Below, piece by piece: positions 53,337 to 62,652 of a stretch of DNA of 64,000 nucleotides; position 1 is the first letter of the stretch, and each line of letters starts with the position of its first letter. The stretch is from positions 1 to 64,000 of the forward strand of contig CALHBF010000007.1 of assembly GCA_937931205.1 (NCBI GenBank). Direction: 5' to 3'. The notes under the pieces are model-generated. The model had not been told where the DNA came from, searched no databases, and saw only the letters and a program-made list of their open reading frames with translations. A program made the translations under genes and the position numbers. The stretch comes from an uncultured Bacteriovoracaceae bacterium. Its GTDB lineage: Bacteria > Bdellovibrionota > Bacteriovoracia > Bacteriovoracales > Bacteriovoracaceae.

Positions 53337-54979
53337 CCAGTAACATAAATACCGAAGGTTTAGAGACTCCAACCTCAAAGCCTTCCGAGTCCCCATATAT
53401 TGAATCAGTCGAACTAACAGAAGAAGAGGCCTCAGAAGAAAGAGAGGCCAAAGATGAAAGCCGATTTAAAGAAGGCCAGATTCTTCGCTTTATCAGGGTT
53501 CGTTTCCCAGGTAATGCCCGCTCATTCCCCTTCCTTGTAGGAAAACGTCAAATCGAATACGGACAGAAAGTAGTGGCCATGAGTGACCGCGGTATGGCCG
53601 TGGGTTATGTAAACTCATTTCCTTATGACCTGCCTTTCAATAAAAATATGCTTCCTGTTCGCTCAATTGCCAAAATCGCCAGTGATGAAGATTTTGAAAA
53701 AGATCGTGAAGCTTATCACCAGCAAAAGAATGCTGAAAATATCTGTAATGACCTTATCGAGGACCACAAACTTGATATGTATCTTACTCACGTGGAGTTT
53801 ACTTCATTTGGTAAGAAGGCCATTTTCTACTTTATTGCGCCATCTCGTGTGGATTTCCGTGATCTCGTAAAAGATCTTGTTGGGAAGCTAAAAACAAGAA
53901 TTGAGTTAAGACAAATTTCTGTGCGCGATCGTTCTGCCTCTATCGGCGGTATTGGCCCTTGTGGAAGAGAGCTTTGCTGTTCTTCTTTCCTGACCAAGTA
54001 CGGAAACGTTGGGATCAAGATGGCCAAGAACCAGGATCTCACATTGAACTTCTCAAAACTCAACGGAGTTTGTGGACAGCTTAAATGTTGTCTTCAATAC
54101 GAAGATGAAGTTTATAAAGAAAAAAGAAATCGCCTCCCTAAAGAGGGAGATATCATCACGACTCATACAGGCGAGACTGGGAAAGTTCTCAGACTTCACC
54201 TTTTAAGTGAGCAGTTTGATGTCATCACTAACCGTGGAGTGAAGAAAAGATTTATCGTTGACCTCTACAAAGAGTCTCTTGATAAAGAAACTGCTGATTT
54301 CCCGAAAGAATTTGATTCAGTAAGTGACGAAACTCACAAAGTGATTGGTCTTGAGGACTCTGAGGCCCGTAAGATCAAAAAATTTGAAACTGAAGTAAAG
54401 AGCTATAAAGAAACTTCTAAAAACTTCGCCACTTCTGTTTTTGAAGACCTTTTTGGATCAAAAACTCTGGATTACTCACTTCCAGAAGTGGCCGATCTTG
54501 AAGGCGAAAGACTTAAAGTAATTAAGACTCCTGACGAGGAAGAAGAACTCACTTATACACCAAGTGAAGATGAACTCCTTGATGATGATGACGATTCTCC
54601 GGTTTATGATGAACCAGTCATCACTTCTAAAATGAGTCATGATCGTGGGAATCACCCACAACAAAATAGAGGTCCAAGAGATAATCGCGATAACCGCGAT
54701 AGACGTCCTCAACACAACAACCGAGATCAAAGAGGCGGTGGCAACCCTGATCGCAATAGAAATCAGCAACAGCAGCGCCCACCTCGCGATCAACAACAGC
54801 AAGCAAGAGGCCCAGCTCCTGAAGGACAAAGACGTCCGCAAGGTGCTCCACAACAGGCCCAGAATCCTCGCCCAGAAGGATCTGATAATAGGAATAGAAA
54901 CCAGCGTCCTCATTCTAGAAACAGAAAACCTCAGAACAGAGGTGGTAATGGAGAGGGACAGAATAATCCGCGTAGCTAG
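53333..54979 (+). CDS. PSP1-domain protein of the RicT/YaaT type with Asn/Arg-rich tail
   Basis: Bacillus RicT (YaaT) is part of an Fe-S complex with RicA/RicF affecting RNase Y-dependent mRNA maturation. Seen: the PSP1 domain (about 45-270) with six Cys in two clusters, C210-x4-CC (215-216) and C247-x4-CC (252-253), which fit the cluster ligands. Residues about 300-430 form an acidic region and 435-548 an Asn/Arg/Gln/Pro/Gly-rich disordered tail (for example NRDQRGGGNPDRNRNQ) like an RNA-binding IDR; Bacillus RicT (about 275 aa) has no such tail. tmk-holB-ricT order mirrors Bacillus. Confidence 0.85.
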   Translation: MTSNINTEGLETPTSKPSESPYIESVELTEEEASEEREAKDESRFKEGQILRFIRVRFPGNARSFPFLVGKRQIEYGQKVVAMSDRGMAVGYVNSFPYDLPFNKNMLPVRSIAKIASDEDFEKDREAYHQQKNAENICNDLIEDHKLDMYLTHVEFTSFGKKAIFYFIAPSRVDFRDLVKDLVGKLKTRIELRQISVRDRSASIGGIGPCGRELCCSSFLTKYGNVGIKMAKNQDLTLNFSKLNGVCGQLKCCLQYEDEVYKEKRNRLPKEGDIITTHTGETGKVLRLHLLSEQFDVITNRGVKKRFIVDLYKESLDKETADFPKEFDSVSDETHKVIGLEDSEARKIKKFETEVKSYKETSKNFATSVFEDLFGSKTLDYSLPEVADLEGERLKVIKTPDEEEELTYTPSEDELLDDDDDSPVYDEPVITSKMSHDRGNHPQQNRGPRDNRDNRDRRPQHNNRDQRGGGNPDRNRNQQQQRPPRDQQQQARGPAPEGQRRPQGAPQQAQNPRPEGSDNRNRNQRPHSRNRKPQNRGGNGEGQNNPRS

Positions 54980-54981
54980 AC

Positions 54982-56121
54982 ATGAGAATTCTGCACACTT
55001 CTGATTGGCATCTAGGGAAAAAGCTTTTCAAGCTAGACCGTCGAGCTGAACATGAGTTGTTTCTTAACTGGCTGGTTGAAACTGTTAAAATCCAAAAAAT
55101 TGATGTGCTTTTAATGAGTGGGGATGTCTTTGATACCCCCACTCCACCTCATCAGGCCATCGAACTTTTTTATCACTTCCTGCACAAGCTCTCTCATGAA
55201 ACAAATGCTTTAAGTTTTTTTATTGCTGGCAATCACGACTCTGGCCAATTAATTGAAGCTCCCGCCCCACTCTTACAAACTCATCGGGTAAAAGTCTGGG
55301 GAAAACTTCACAAAGACCCTGATCTTCATTGGCATACAATAGAGGTCGATGGTGAAGCGGTTGATCTTTGTGCCGTTCCATTCTTTCGCTCTTATGAATT
55401 AATTGAACAGGAAGAAGCCGATATTCTAAAAAGCCTTTCTCGTTATTTGTCTCGTGAAACAAAGAATAAGAAGCTACTCATGCTTCATCACTTAGCAGGT
55501 ATGTTTGAGGCCGGCGGAAGTGAGCAGGTCATCAGCCTTACTGGTGTCGACTCTATTCCAACTGAGCTTCTGAAGCCGTTTGATTATGTGGCCTTAGGCC
55601 ATATCCACAAACCCCAAAAGATTAAAGATCATATCTATTATTCGGGTTCTCCTCTTCCTATGCGCTTTAGCGAGAAAGAAGAAAAGAGTGTGATCATTCT
55701 TGATACGAAAGATTTTGTTCCTCAAAAGCTTGCTATCCCCAATTTTAGAAAAGTTTTAAGTTTAAAACTTACTCTCGAGGACTACCGCGAAAAGCTCAAA
55801 AATCTTTCTCGCAATGATAATGAGCTTACTGGAGTTGCTGAAGTAGAAATAACTCTTCCCTCTCCTCAAATCGGACTCATTGATGAGATCAAAACATTAT
55901 TGGATGAAAAGAACTATGAACTTTTAAGTTTTCAACCTGTATTTAGCTCTCAAAACGAAATAAAAAAAGACAAGAATAAGATCTTTGAACTCTCCACGAA
56001 AGATCTATTCCGCGAGTTTTATCAAACTAAATATCCGGAAGAGAAAGAAATCCCTGAAGATGTTTTAAGCGACTTTAACGAACTCCTTCAAAAGGCCCAA
56101 GATGCGTCTTCTGAAACTTAA
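54982..56121 (+). CDS. sbcD: Exonuclease SbcCD subunit D
   Basis: The nuclease subunit of the Mre11-like SbcCD complex, acting on DNA hairpins and palindromes. Seen: phosphodiesterase motifs TSDWHLG (6-12), MSGDVFD, AGNHDS, HHLAGMF and GHIHKPQ, in order. Length 379 aa is in range. Starts two bases after the ricT stop and overlaps sbcC by 20 bases. Confidence 0.96.
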   Translation: MRILHTSDWHLGKKLFKLDRRAEHELFLNWLVETVKIQKIDVLLMSGDVFDTPTPPHQAIELFYHFLHKLSHETNALSFFIAGNHDSGQLIEAPAPLLQTHRVKVWGKLHKDPDLHWHTIEVDGEAVDLCAVPFFRSYELIEQEEADILKSLSRYLSRETKNKKLLMLHHLAGMFEAGGSEQVISLTGVDSIPTELLKPFDYVALGHIHKPQKIKDHIYYSGSPLPMRFSEKEEKSVIILDTKDFVPQKLAIPNFRKVLSLKLTLEDYREKLKNLSRNDNELTGVAEVEITLPSPQIGLIDEIKTLLDEKNYELLSFQPVFSSQNEIKKDKNKIFELSTKDLFREFYQTKYPEEKEIPEDVLSDFNELLQKAQDASSET

Positions 56122-59100
56122 GTTAAAAAATATCGCAAGTCTCAAGGGTGAGCATCTCATTGAATTTGATAAACTCACCAATGAGTCACCACTGTTTGCC
56201 ATCACTGGTGAGACGGGTTCCGGTAAATCAACCATTCTCAACTCTGTGGCGATGGCCCTTTATGGACGTGTCTATAAAAGCAGCCTCACTCAGGCAGATA
56301 TCGTTACTCTGGGAGAGAGAGAAGGACAGATTCAACTTATCTTCAAGATCAAGGGACAAAACTACCTTGCTGAATGGAAAGGAAGAATCAGAAAGCCCAA
56401 TGGCGAAGTTCTCAAAAAGCCGACCCTTGATCGCTACATTCAAAAGATTGATGGAGAAGATTTTAGCGATTCACGCAGCGGCGATAATCTCTCGGCCGAT
56501 GAAATTCTCAACTTAAATTTTGATCAGTTCTGCAAGTGTATCATCTTAAACCAAGGTGAGTTTTCAAAATTTATCTCCAGTTCCTTCACTGAAAGAAAGG
56601 CCATCTTAGAGAAGCTCTATCCAGGCAGTGAAATTGAAAATGTCTCAAAGTTTTTGAAACAAAACCTTGATCAATCAGAGCAAAAGTTAACTGTTCTCAA
56701 TACCCAACTAGAAACCCTTTCATTTAATCCAGAGGCCGGTGAGAAACTCAAGAAAGATCATCAGGAAGTTCTTCTCCAAAAGAATGAATTTTTTGGACGT
56801 CATAAAAGATATGCTCAATTAAAAAAATATATTGAGAGCCTTGAGGCCTATCATAAGTATTTTCATGAATCAGTTCGCCGTAAAGTTAAACTGGAGGGCG
56901 AAATCAAAGAGGATACGGTTCAGCTCAATGAATCTCTCTTGATTGTAGAGAGAACTCAAAGGGAATTTGAAGCAATTGCCCATTTAAATGAAGAACAAAC
57001 TCCTCTGCTGCAAAATCTTTTAAAGAAAGAAGAACAATCCCGTATTCTAGAAGGATTGATTTTAGAACTTACTCAAAAAACGACCAAAATCAGAAACAAG
57101 CTGGCCCTTGATGAAAAAGAAAAAGAAAACTTCATCACCAATAAAAATGAAGTTCAACTCAAACTTATTGAAACAACCAAGCTGTTCAAGTCAAACCCTG
57201 ATGAATTAATAAAGCTCAGAACGGAAGCAGAGTCTTTTGTCGACAGCAGCAATAGAATTGAGAAGATTGCTATCAATCTAAAGAACTCATCAGAAAAACT
57301 AACAGAGGTTGAAGAAAAAGGGCGAAAACTCAAAGAAGAGATTTCTCTTTTAGAAGAAAAAGCAGGTCAGTCGCTCGAATCGATTAATCAAAAATGGGAA
57401 ACACTCAAAGTCCAAAAGACATCTGCCCAGGAACTTCATACCAACTTCAAAGTCTGGGAAGAGACCAAGAATATTCTCTTGAGACGAAGTCAGGAGATGG
57501 ACAAGCAAATGCTTAAGAAGAATCAAGATCTGATTCTTCTTAATGAAGAAATAAAGAGAACTACCCCTCTTATTAAATCGCTGGAATTGAGCCTCTCTCT
57601 CTATGATTATCAAATGGGCCTTAAAACCTGTTTTGAGCATGTTCAACGTGAGGAAATGGACTCATGTCCTCTCTGCCAAAGCATTGTTGGTAAAGCACAT
57701 TGGCAAAACAACTCGATTACCTTCAGCGCAGATGATTTTGAACAACTTCAAAAAGATTTGATAAGAAGCAAGGATTCACTCACAGGACTGAATCATAAAA
57801 AAGTTCTCTTCGAAGAAGATAGTTCGAAATCACAGGAAGAGCTTTTACTTATTCAGAGTGAATTAAACTCTCTTACTGAAAAACTTAGCAAAGAAGTTCC
57901 AGATCTGGTCTTGATTGATGAGCAGATCAGTATTGTTCAAAAACAGCTTCATGAGCGTGAGCACACAGAAAAAGAATTAGTTAAACTAAAAACAGAAATC
58001 CAAAAAACACGAGAAAATTATCTTCTTCATAAAGATGCTCTGACTCGTTTTGAAAATGAAATTCTACCGGTTCAGACTGAACTGACTCAACTCAGTTCGA
58101 AACTTTCGATCCTCACATCGGGACACTCTCTTGAGACGCAAAACCTCAAAGAGGACTTACGTCTGCTTACCCGTCTCCTAGAAGAGAGAAAGCGTCTGGA
58201 GCAATGGGAAGATCAGGAAAAATTCACAGCAATCCGAATCAAAGAGGCCAGAGAAGAGATTCGCCACCTTGAAGAGCAACTGACAAAAACCACTGACCAG
58301 CTCAAGCAAATCAAGGAAGAACTTTTTGAAAAGCTAAAAGGCCAGTCGGCCCAAGAAGAACTCAATTCTCTTCAACTAAAAATGAAAGAGGCCATTGCAA
58401 ACAAGCAGAAGGCCCAAGATCAACATAAAGTTTTTGATCAGAAAATTTCTCTCAATCGTGGAAATCTCTCATCCGTAGAGCAGGTTCTTAAGGACTACGA
58501 GTTGAGATTTCTGGAACAAATCTCTCAAATCAAAACGCACTTGGAAGAAAGCGTCTCACCTCTCAATGAAGATGTCCTTCATTTTGAGAACAAATTAAAA
58601 AAACTCGCTCTCTCTATTGACGATAGCATCGATATTATTTCTGCCCTAAAAGAATTTGTCTCCAAAACCCAAGGCCAGGTTGATGAGAGATTGACTGTTC
58701 TTAATCAAGAAGAAGGGACGATGAGAGAGAAGTTATCTCAGTGGGAAAAGATGCTTGATAAAATCAAGTTACTTGAGCTGCAATCCGTTGAGATCAAAGA
58801 AAAGCATCAGCGCCTCAAACGTCTCTCGTCCATCTTAGGAACAGATGAACTGAGAACTTTTGCCCTTTCTCTGGTGGAAGAAAACCTTATTCTGCAAACG
58901 AATGAAGAACTTAAAAACCTCTGCGATGCCCGTTATGAGATCATTCATCAATCTCGCCGAGGAATTACCCCAGAGTTCTATGTTTTAGATAAATTTAGAG
59001 AAGGTGAAACAAGAAAGGTCTCAACTCTTTCTGGTGGGGAAACATTCATGGTCTCTCTGGCGATGGCACTGGCCCTTGCTGAATTGACCCGTGGCCAGGC

Positions 59101-59314
59101 CGAAATCGATACTCTCTTTATTGATGAGGGATTTGGAACCCTTGATCAGGAATCCCTTGAAGATGTCCTTAATATGCTTAATCAGATACAGAATAGAGGC
59201 CTGATGATTGGGATTATTTCCCATATTAAAACTCTTACCCAGGCCTTGCCTATTAACTTGAAATTGCAGAAGGCCCAGGACGGGACATCTAAAGTTTCCG
59301 TGGTTTACAATTGA
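56102..59314 (+). CDS. sbcC: Exonuclease SbcCD subunit C (SMC-like ATPase)
   Basis: The Rad50-like ATPase of SbcCD. Seen: Walker A GETGSGKST (36-44), Q-loop region CIILNQGEFSKF, two long coiled coils with the zinc hook CPLC at Cys522-Cys525, signature STLSGGETFMVSLA, and Walker B TLFIDEGFGTLD. At 1070 aa it is full length. SbcCD cuts long palindromes, which is notable given the several perfect inverted repeats in this window. Confidence 0.96.
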   Translation: MRLLKLKLKNIASLKGEHLIEFDKLTNESPLFAITGETGSGKSTILNSVAMALYGRVYKSSLTQADIVTLGEREGQIQLIFKIKGQNYLAEWKGRIRKPNGEVLKKPTLDRYIQKIDGEDFSDSRSGDNLSADEILNLNFDQFCKCIILNQGEFSKFISSSFTERKAILEKLYPGSEIENVSKFLKQNLDQSEQKLTVLNTQLETLSFNPEAGEKLKKDHQEVLLQKNEFFGRHKRYAQLKKYIESLEAYHKYFHESVRRKVKLEGEIKEDTVQLNESLLIVERTQREFEAIAHLNEEQTPLLQNLLKKEEQSRILEGLILELTQKTTKIRNKLALDEKEKENFITNKNEVQLKLIETTKLFKSNPDELIKLRTEAESFVDSSNRIEKIAINLKNSSEKLTEVEEKGRKLKEEISLLEEKAGQSLESINQKWETLKVQKTSAQELHTNFKVWEETKNILLRRSQEMDKQMLKKNQDLILLNEEIKRTTPLIKSLELSLSLYDYQMGLKTCFEHVQREEMDSCPLCQSIVGKAHWQNNSITFSADDFEQLQKDLIRSKDSLTGLNHKKVLFEEDSSKSQEELLLIQSELNSLTEKLSKEVPDLVLIDEQISIVQKQLHEREHTEKELVKLKTEIQKTRENYLLHKDALTRFENEILPVQTELTQLSSKLSILTSGHSLETQNLKEDLRLLTRLLEERKRLEQWEDQEKFTAIRIKEAREEIRHLEEQLTKTTDQLKQIKEELFEKLKGQSAQEELNSLQLKMKEAIANKQKAQDQHKVFDQKISLNRGNLSSVEQVLKDYELRFLEQISQIKTHLEESVSPLNEDVLHFENKLKKLALSIDDSIDIISALKEFVSKTQGQVDERLTVLNQEEGTMREKLSQWEKMLDKIKLLELQSVEIKEKHQRLKRLSSILGTDELRTFALSLVEENLILQTNEELKNLCDARYEIIHQSRRGITPEFYVLDKFREGETRKVSTLSGGETFMVSLAMALALAELTRGQAEIDTLFIDEGFGTLDQESLEDVLNMLNQIQNRGLMIGIISHIKTLTQALPINLKLQKAQDGTSKVSVVYN

Positions 59315-59410
59315 TTTCCAACGATATCATACTGTCTAAAAATTAAACACCCATGGTTAGTTTTACAACCACGAGTCTTGATTCATGCGAATCAGATTAA
59401 ACTCGGGGCT

Positions 59411-60613
59411 ATGAAAAAATTAATTGCATCAGCACTACTTATTCTTACTACTCAAGCCTCATTGGCCCACCCCGATTGTGTGTTTCATGCAGCACCAATA
59501 GGAAGTGGAAGTGGTCAAACGATGAAGCAGAAAAAAGCAGACAGTGCAGTCGTTAATGCCACTATTGCTGCAAAAGAAAAGCTAGATGAATTAATCAATC
59601 TCTTTAATGTATTCAGTTCTAAAAATATTAGAGTTCTAGCGGCCCTTAGCCAGGTCTCAACAATTGAGAAACCTCTTAAATACTCTGCTCAGACTATTGC
59701 TAAAGAATTAAACGATCTTCAAGCAACCATGAGTCCGGAACTTAAGAAAGCTCTTTTCACTGATGGTAAACCGAATCTGAGCAAGATCTCTGAAGCAGAT
59801 TTAAAAAACTACGGAAGTAAAATTGCTGGTCTTTATGAATTGGCCATTCGCTACGATCTTCTTATCCAGAGAAAATCTGCCTATATTGAAGCAAGCACAA
59901 GAGATGTTCGTGGCTTTCACTACCTTTATAGCAAAGCACTTGATGAGAGTAAGCTAACTCAATTCAATCAATATCCATTAGCGGAGCAGGAAAGAATTAA
60001 ATCTGCCCTTATTGGAACTTGCCGTAACAGCAAAATTAAAGCGAGTGCTTGCGCTAAAGAACTAAAAGCAAGCATTCAAAATAATACTGTTGCTGCTTTT
60101 TATTCAAAATACAGAAACAGTTCAGTAATTAACTGGAACTCTTTTTTCCAAATTCCAGAATCAGCTGTTCGCAGTGATGTAACGATTAGAAATAATGTAT
60201 TAGAAATTCCTTTCAAAATGCAGAAGAACAATCAGATGCATGATTTTGCGAAATCAATTGAGAGCAGATGGAAACTAGCAGGCCTAGAAGTGTCTCTTGA
60301 TTTTAAAGATGAAAAGAACATCCCAAATATTGTTTTAAAAGATAATTCAGTTGCTCACGTAAACAAGCTTGGTGGTAACGACATTATCATGAATACTTCT
60401 CTCGACTTCCAGAGCTTCACGAGCCAAAGAACTCTTTCACACGAGTTTGGCCACGTACTAGGTCTTCCTGATTGCTACATCGAGTTCTATGATGAAGAAG
60501 AAGAAGCCTTTGTGAACTACCAGTTGTTTAAAGACGATATGATGTGTTCATCAAACGGAAAGCTCACTCCAAGAATTATTGCTGAATTAAAAAAAGTTTA
60601 CGGATCCAAATAA
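59411..60613 (+). CDS. Secreted zinc metalloprotease-like protein (HExxHxxGxxD)
   Basis: The start at 59411 opens a Sec signal peptide (MKKLIASALLILTTQASLAH); an upstream ATG adds 11 residues without a ribosome site. The mature protein is helical to about 260, then has a metzincin-like site: His344-Glu345-x-x-His348-x-x-Gly351-x-x-Asp354 (HEFGHVLGLPD). Metzincins usually have His as third ligand; Asp in that place occurs in snapalysin-type enzymes. Four or more Cys may form disulfides. Target unknown; a degradative role outside the cell is inferred. Confidence 0.72.
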   Translation: MKKLIASALLILTTQASLAHPDCVFHAAPIGSGSGQTMKQKKADSAVVNATIAAKEKLDELINLFNVFSSKNIRVLAALSQVSTIEKPLKYSAQTIAKELNDLQATMSPELKKALFTDGKPNLSKISEADLKNYGSKIAGLYELAIRYDLLIQRKSAYIEASTRDVRGFHYLYSKALDESKLTQFNQYPLAEQERIKSALIGTCRNSKIKASACAKELKASIQNNTVAAFYSKYRNSSVINWNSFFQIPESAVRSDVTIRNNVLEIPFKMQKNNQMHDFAKSIESRWKLAGLEVSLDFKDEKNIPNIVLKDNSVAHVNKLGGNDIIMNTSLDFQSFTSQRTLSHEFGHVLGLPDCYIEFYDEEEEAFVNYQLFKDDMMCSSNGKLTPRIIAELKKVYGSK

Positions 60614-60614
60614 G

Positions 60615-60637
60615 AAAAGGCCCTTCGGGGCCTTTTT
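60615..60637 (+). terminator. Bidirectional terminator with UUCG tetraloop
   Basis: AAAAGGCCC and GGGCCTTTT pair around TTCG; a T-rich tail follows on the plus strand and A4 precedes it. It lies between the convergent protease and DUF417 genes. Confidence 0.88.
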
Positions 60638-61196
60638 ATTTTTTCAAAATTCTTCGTGAGTTCTCAGATAATGAGGCAAGTGCTGCGGCCATCATAATAA
60701 GATCTTTTATCACCAGCCTTCCTCTCCCCGATAAATAAGGAAAACCAAACTCGCTATCACCGAGGGCCGGCACCCAGTTTTCTGGAGTCGTGATCAAAAA
60801 GCTTAAAGTCACCACGCTCATAATCAACGTCAGAAAATCCCCTACCGCTCCTACTTTAGGATTAACAATCCCTGCCAACACAAGAGTCCCAATGATGACA
60901 ATGGCCGCTCCAAGTCCATAAGAGAAAAGATAGGTTCTATTCTCAGTATGCCACTGGCGGTTCTTCTCAATGAAGGCCCCTTCGGGATTCATATATTGCT
61001 TATACTCAGGAGCTTCATATTTGTAGAAAAAACTCATTACCGGGCTATTGGCCACGAAAGGAACAATGCCGTCAGCTTCGTAAGGAAATACTTTTAGTCC
61101 ACCGATCCATGCCATGATGACAAAAATTGAAACGCGAATAAATGAGAAACTGCATTTTTCGAGATTGGCAAAAAAAGATAAGAGCTTATTAATCAT
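60636..61196 (-). CDS. DUF417 (YkgB-like) inner-membrane protein
   Basis: A 186-aa protein with four predicted transmembrane helices (about 17-34, 88-112, 118-136, 160-178). Family features: GGLKVFPYEADGIVPFVANSPVMSF near the N-terminus (in part GLKVFPYEADGI) and the RGRLVIKDLIMMAAAL end. YkgB-type proteins are uncharacterised membrane proteins, in E. coli linked to reactive chlorine resistance genes. An insertion at 60-85 (EYKQYMNPEGAFIEKNRQWH) is longer than I recall. It follows the asnS terminator on the same strand, so it is a separate transcript. Confidence 0.8.
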   Translation of the reverse strand: MINKLLSFFANLEKCSFSFIRVSIFVIMAWIGGLKVFPYEADGIVPFVANSPVMSFFYKYEAPEYKQYMNPEGAFIEKNRQWHTENRTYLFSYGLGAAIVIIGTLVLAGIVNPKVGAVGDFLTLIMSVVTLSFLITTPENWVPALGDSEFGFPYLSGRGRLVIKDLIMMAAALASLSENSRRILKK

Positions 61197-61213
61197 AATA
61201 ATCCTTTAAAATA

Positions 61214-61239
61214 AAAAAGCTCCCGAAAGGGAGCTTTTT
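61214..61239 (-). terminator. Rho-independent terminator after asnS
   Basis: AAAAAGCTCCC and GGGAGCTTTTT flank a 4-base loop; on the minus strand the stem is followed by a U-rich tract. It sits six bases beyond the asnS stop. Confidence 0.9.
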
Positions 61240-61244
61240 ACTAT

Positions 61245-62645
61245 TTAAAATTCTGCGTTTTTTGGAGTTCGAGGGAAGGCGATAACATCACGAATATTTG
61301 TCATGCCTGTGATGTACATTACTGCACGCTCAAATCCTAGACCGAAGCCTGAGTGAGGAACAGAGCCATATTTACGAAGATCAAGATACCACCAGTAATC
61401 TTCAGTCTTCATATTCATCTCTTTCATGCGAGCAACTAATTTATCGTAGTTTTCTTCACGCTGAGATCCACCAATAAGCTCTCCGATACCGGGAACAAGA
61501 ACATCCATTGCGCGAACAGTTTTTCCATCCTCATTAAGCTTCATGTAGAAGGCCTTAATGTCTTTCGGATAATCCGTCACAATTGTTGGACGCTTGAAGT
61601 GAACTTCAGCAAGATATCTTTCATGCTCAGTCTGAAGATCATCTCCCCACTTCGCAAGATATTCAAATTTATGCTTTTTAGAAAGGGCTGCCTCTCTAAC
61701 GATCTCAACAGCTTCTGTATAGGTCACCATCTGGAAATCAGATGAAGCTACGTGCTCTAATGTCTTAATGTTTTCTGGATTATATCTTTCAGCTAAAAAC
61801 TCTAATTCATCACGACACTTTGTCAGGGCGTGATTAATCAAGTGTTTTACATAACGAGTAGCAAGAGCAGCGTTATCTTCAAGAGTATTGAAAGCGGCTT
61901 CTGGCTCAACCATCCAGAACTCAGAGAGGTGGCGAGAAGTGTTTGAGTTCTCAGATCTAAAAGTTGGCCCAAAAGTATAAACACGTCCAAGTGAGCCTAC
62001 AGCATAAGTTTCAGCTTCAAGCTGTCCAGATACTGAAAGAAAAGTTTCGCGACCAAAGTAGTCCTGTTTAAAATCAATCGCACCCTTGTCAGTACGAGGG
62101 AGTTTATCAAGATCGAGAGTTGAAATTCTAAACATCTCCCCTGCTCCTTCAGCATCACTAGCAGTGATCACTGGAGTGTGAAGATAATGAAAATCTTCAC
62201 CAGAGAAGAATTGGTGAGTTGCTTGAGCAAGCTCATGACGAATACGGAAAACAGCAGAGAAAGTATTTGTACGACCACGAAGGTGAGCAATTTCTCTTAA
62301 ATACTCAAGAGAAGTTTCTTTCTTCTGAAGAGGATAATCTTCAGTATTAGCGCAATAAATATGAACTTTTTGTGCCTGCATTTCTACAGGTTGCTTTCCC
62401 TGAGAGGCAATCAGAAGACCTGTCACTTCTACAGAAGAACCGATAAGAAGCTTAGCGACTTCTTCATAGTTCGAAAGAGCACCATCAAGAACAATTTGAA
62501 GATCACGATGGCCTGAACCATCATTGAGCATCATGAATGAAAATTTCTTAGAATTCCTGAGAGACTTTACCCATCCACGAACAGTTACTACTGTATCAAC
62601 TGGCTTGGTCTCATAAACTTTTTTTACTAGTAGATAGTTAGTCAT
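61245..62645 (-). CDS. asnS: Asparaginyl-tRNA synthetase
   Basis: Charges tRNA-Asn. Seen: the OB-fold anticodon domain (about 15-105, VTVRGWVKSLRNSKKFSFMMLNDGS in part), class II motif 2 with FRSENSNTSRHLSEFWMVEPE (in part FRSENSNTSRHL), and motif 3 GFGLGFERAVMYITG. The start at 62645 has AGAGGG just upstream and gives 466 aa, exactly the E. coli length; an earlier ATG in frame overlaps the kinase gene. It is eight bases after the PfkB-type kinase gene, so the two form an operon. Confidence 0.97.
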   Translation of the reverse strand: MTNYLLVKKVYETKPVDTVVTVRGWVKSLRNSKKFSFMMLNDGSGHRDLQIVLDGALSNYEEVAKLLIGSSVEVTGLLIASQGKQPVEMQAQKVHIYCANTEDYPLQKKETSLEYLREIAHLRGRTNTFSAVFRIRHELAQATHQFFSGEDFHYLHTPVITASDAEGAGEMFRISTLDLDKLPRTDKGAIDFKQDYFGRETFLSVSGQLEAETYAVGSLGRVYTFGPTFRSENSNTSRHLSEFWMVEPEAAFNTLEDNAALATRYVKHLINHALTKCRDELEFLAERYNPENIKTLEHVASSDFQMVTYTEAVEIVREAALSKKHKFEYLAKWGDDLQTEHERYLAEVHFKRPTIVTDYPKDIKAFYMKLNEDGKTVRAMDVLVPGIGELIGGSQREENYDKLVARMKEMNMKTEDYWWYLDLRKYGSVPHSGFGLGFERAVMYITGMTNIRDVIAFPRTPKNAEF

Positions 62646-62652
62646 ATTCCCT

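Noticed and set aside
54476-54913. 145-aa hydrophobic antisense frame in the ricT-like gene
   Set aside because: Shadow of the Asn/Arg/Asp-rich tail; the apparent membrane segments come from reversed codon bias.
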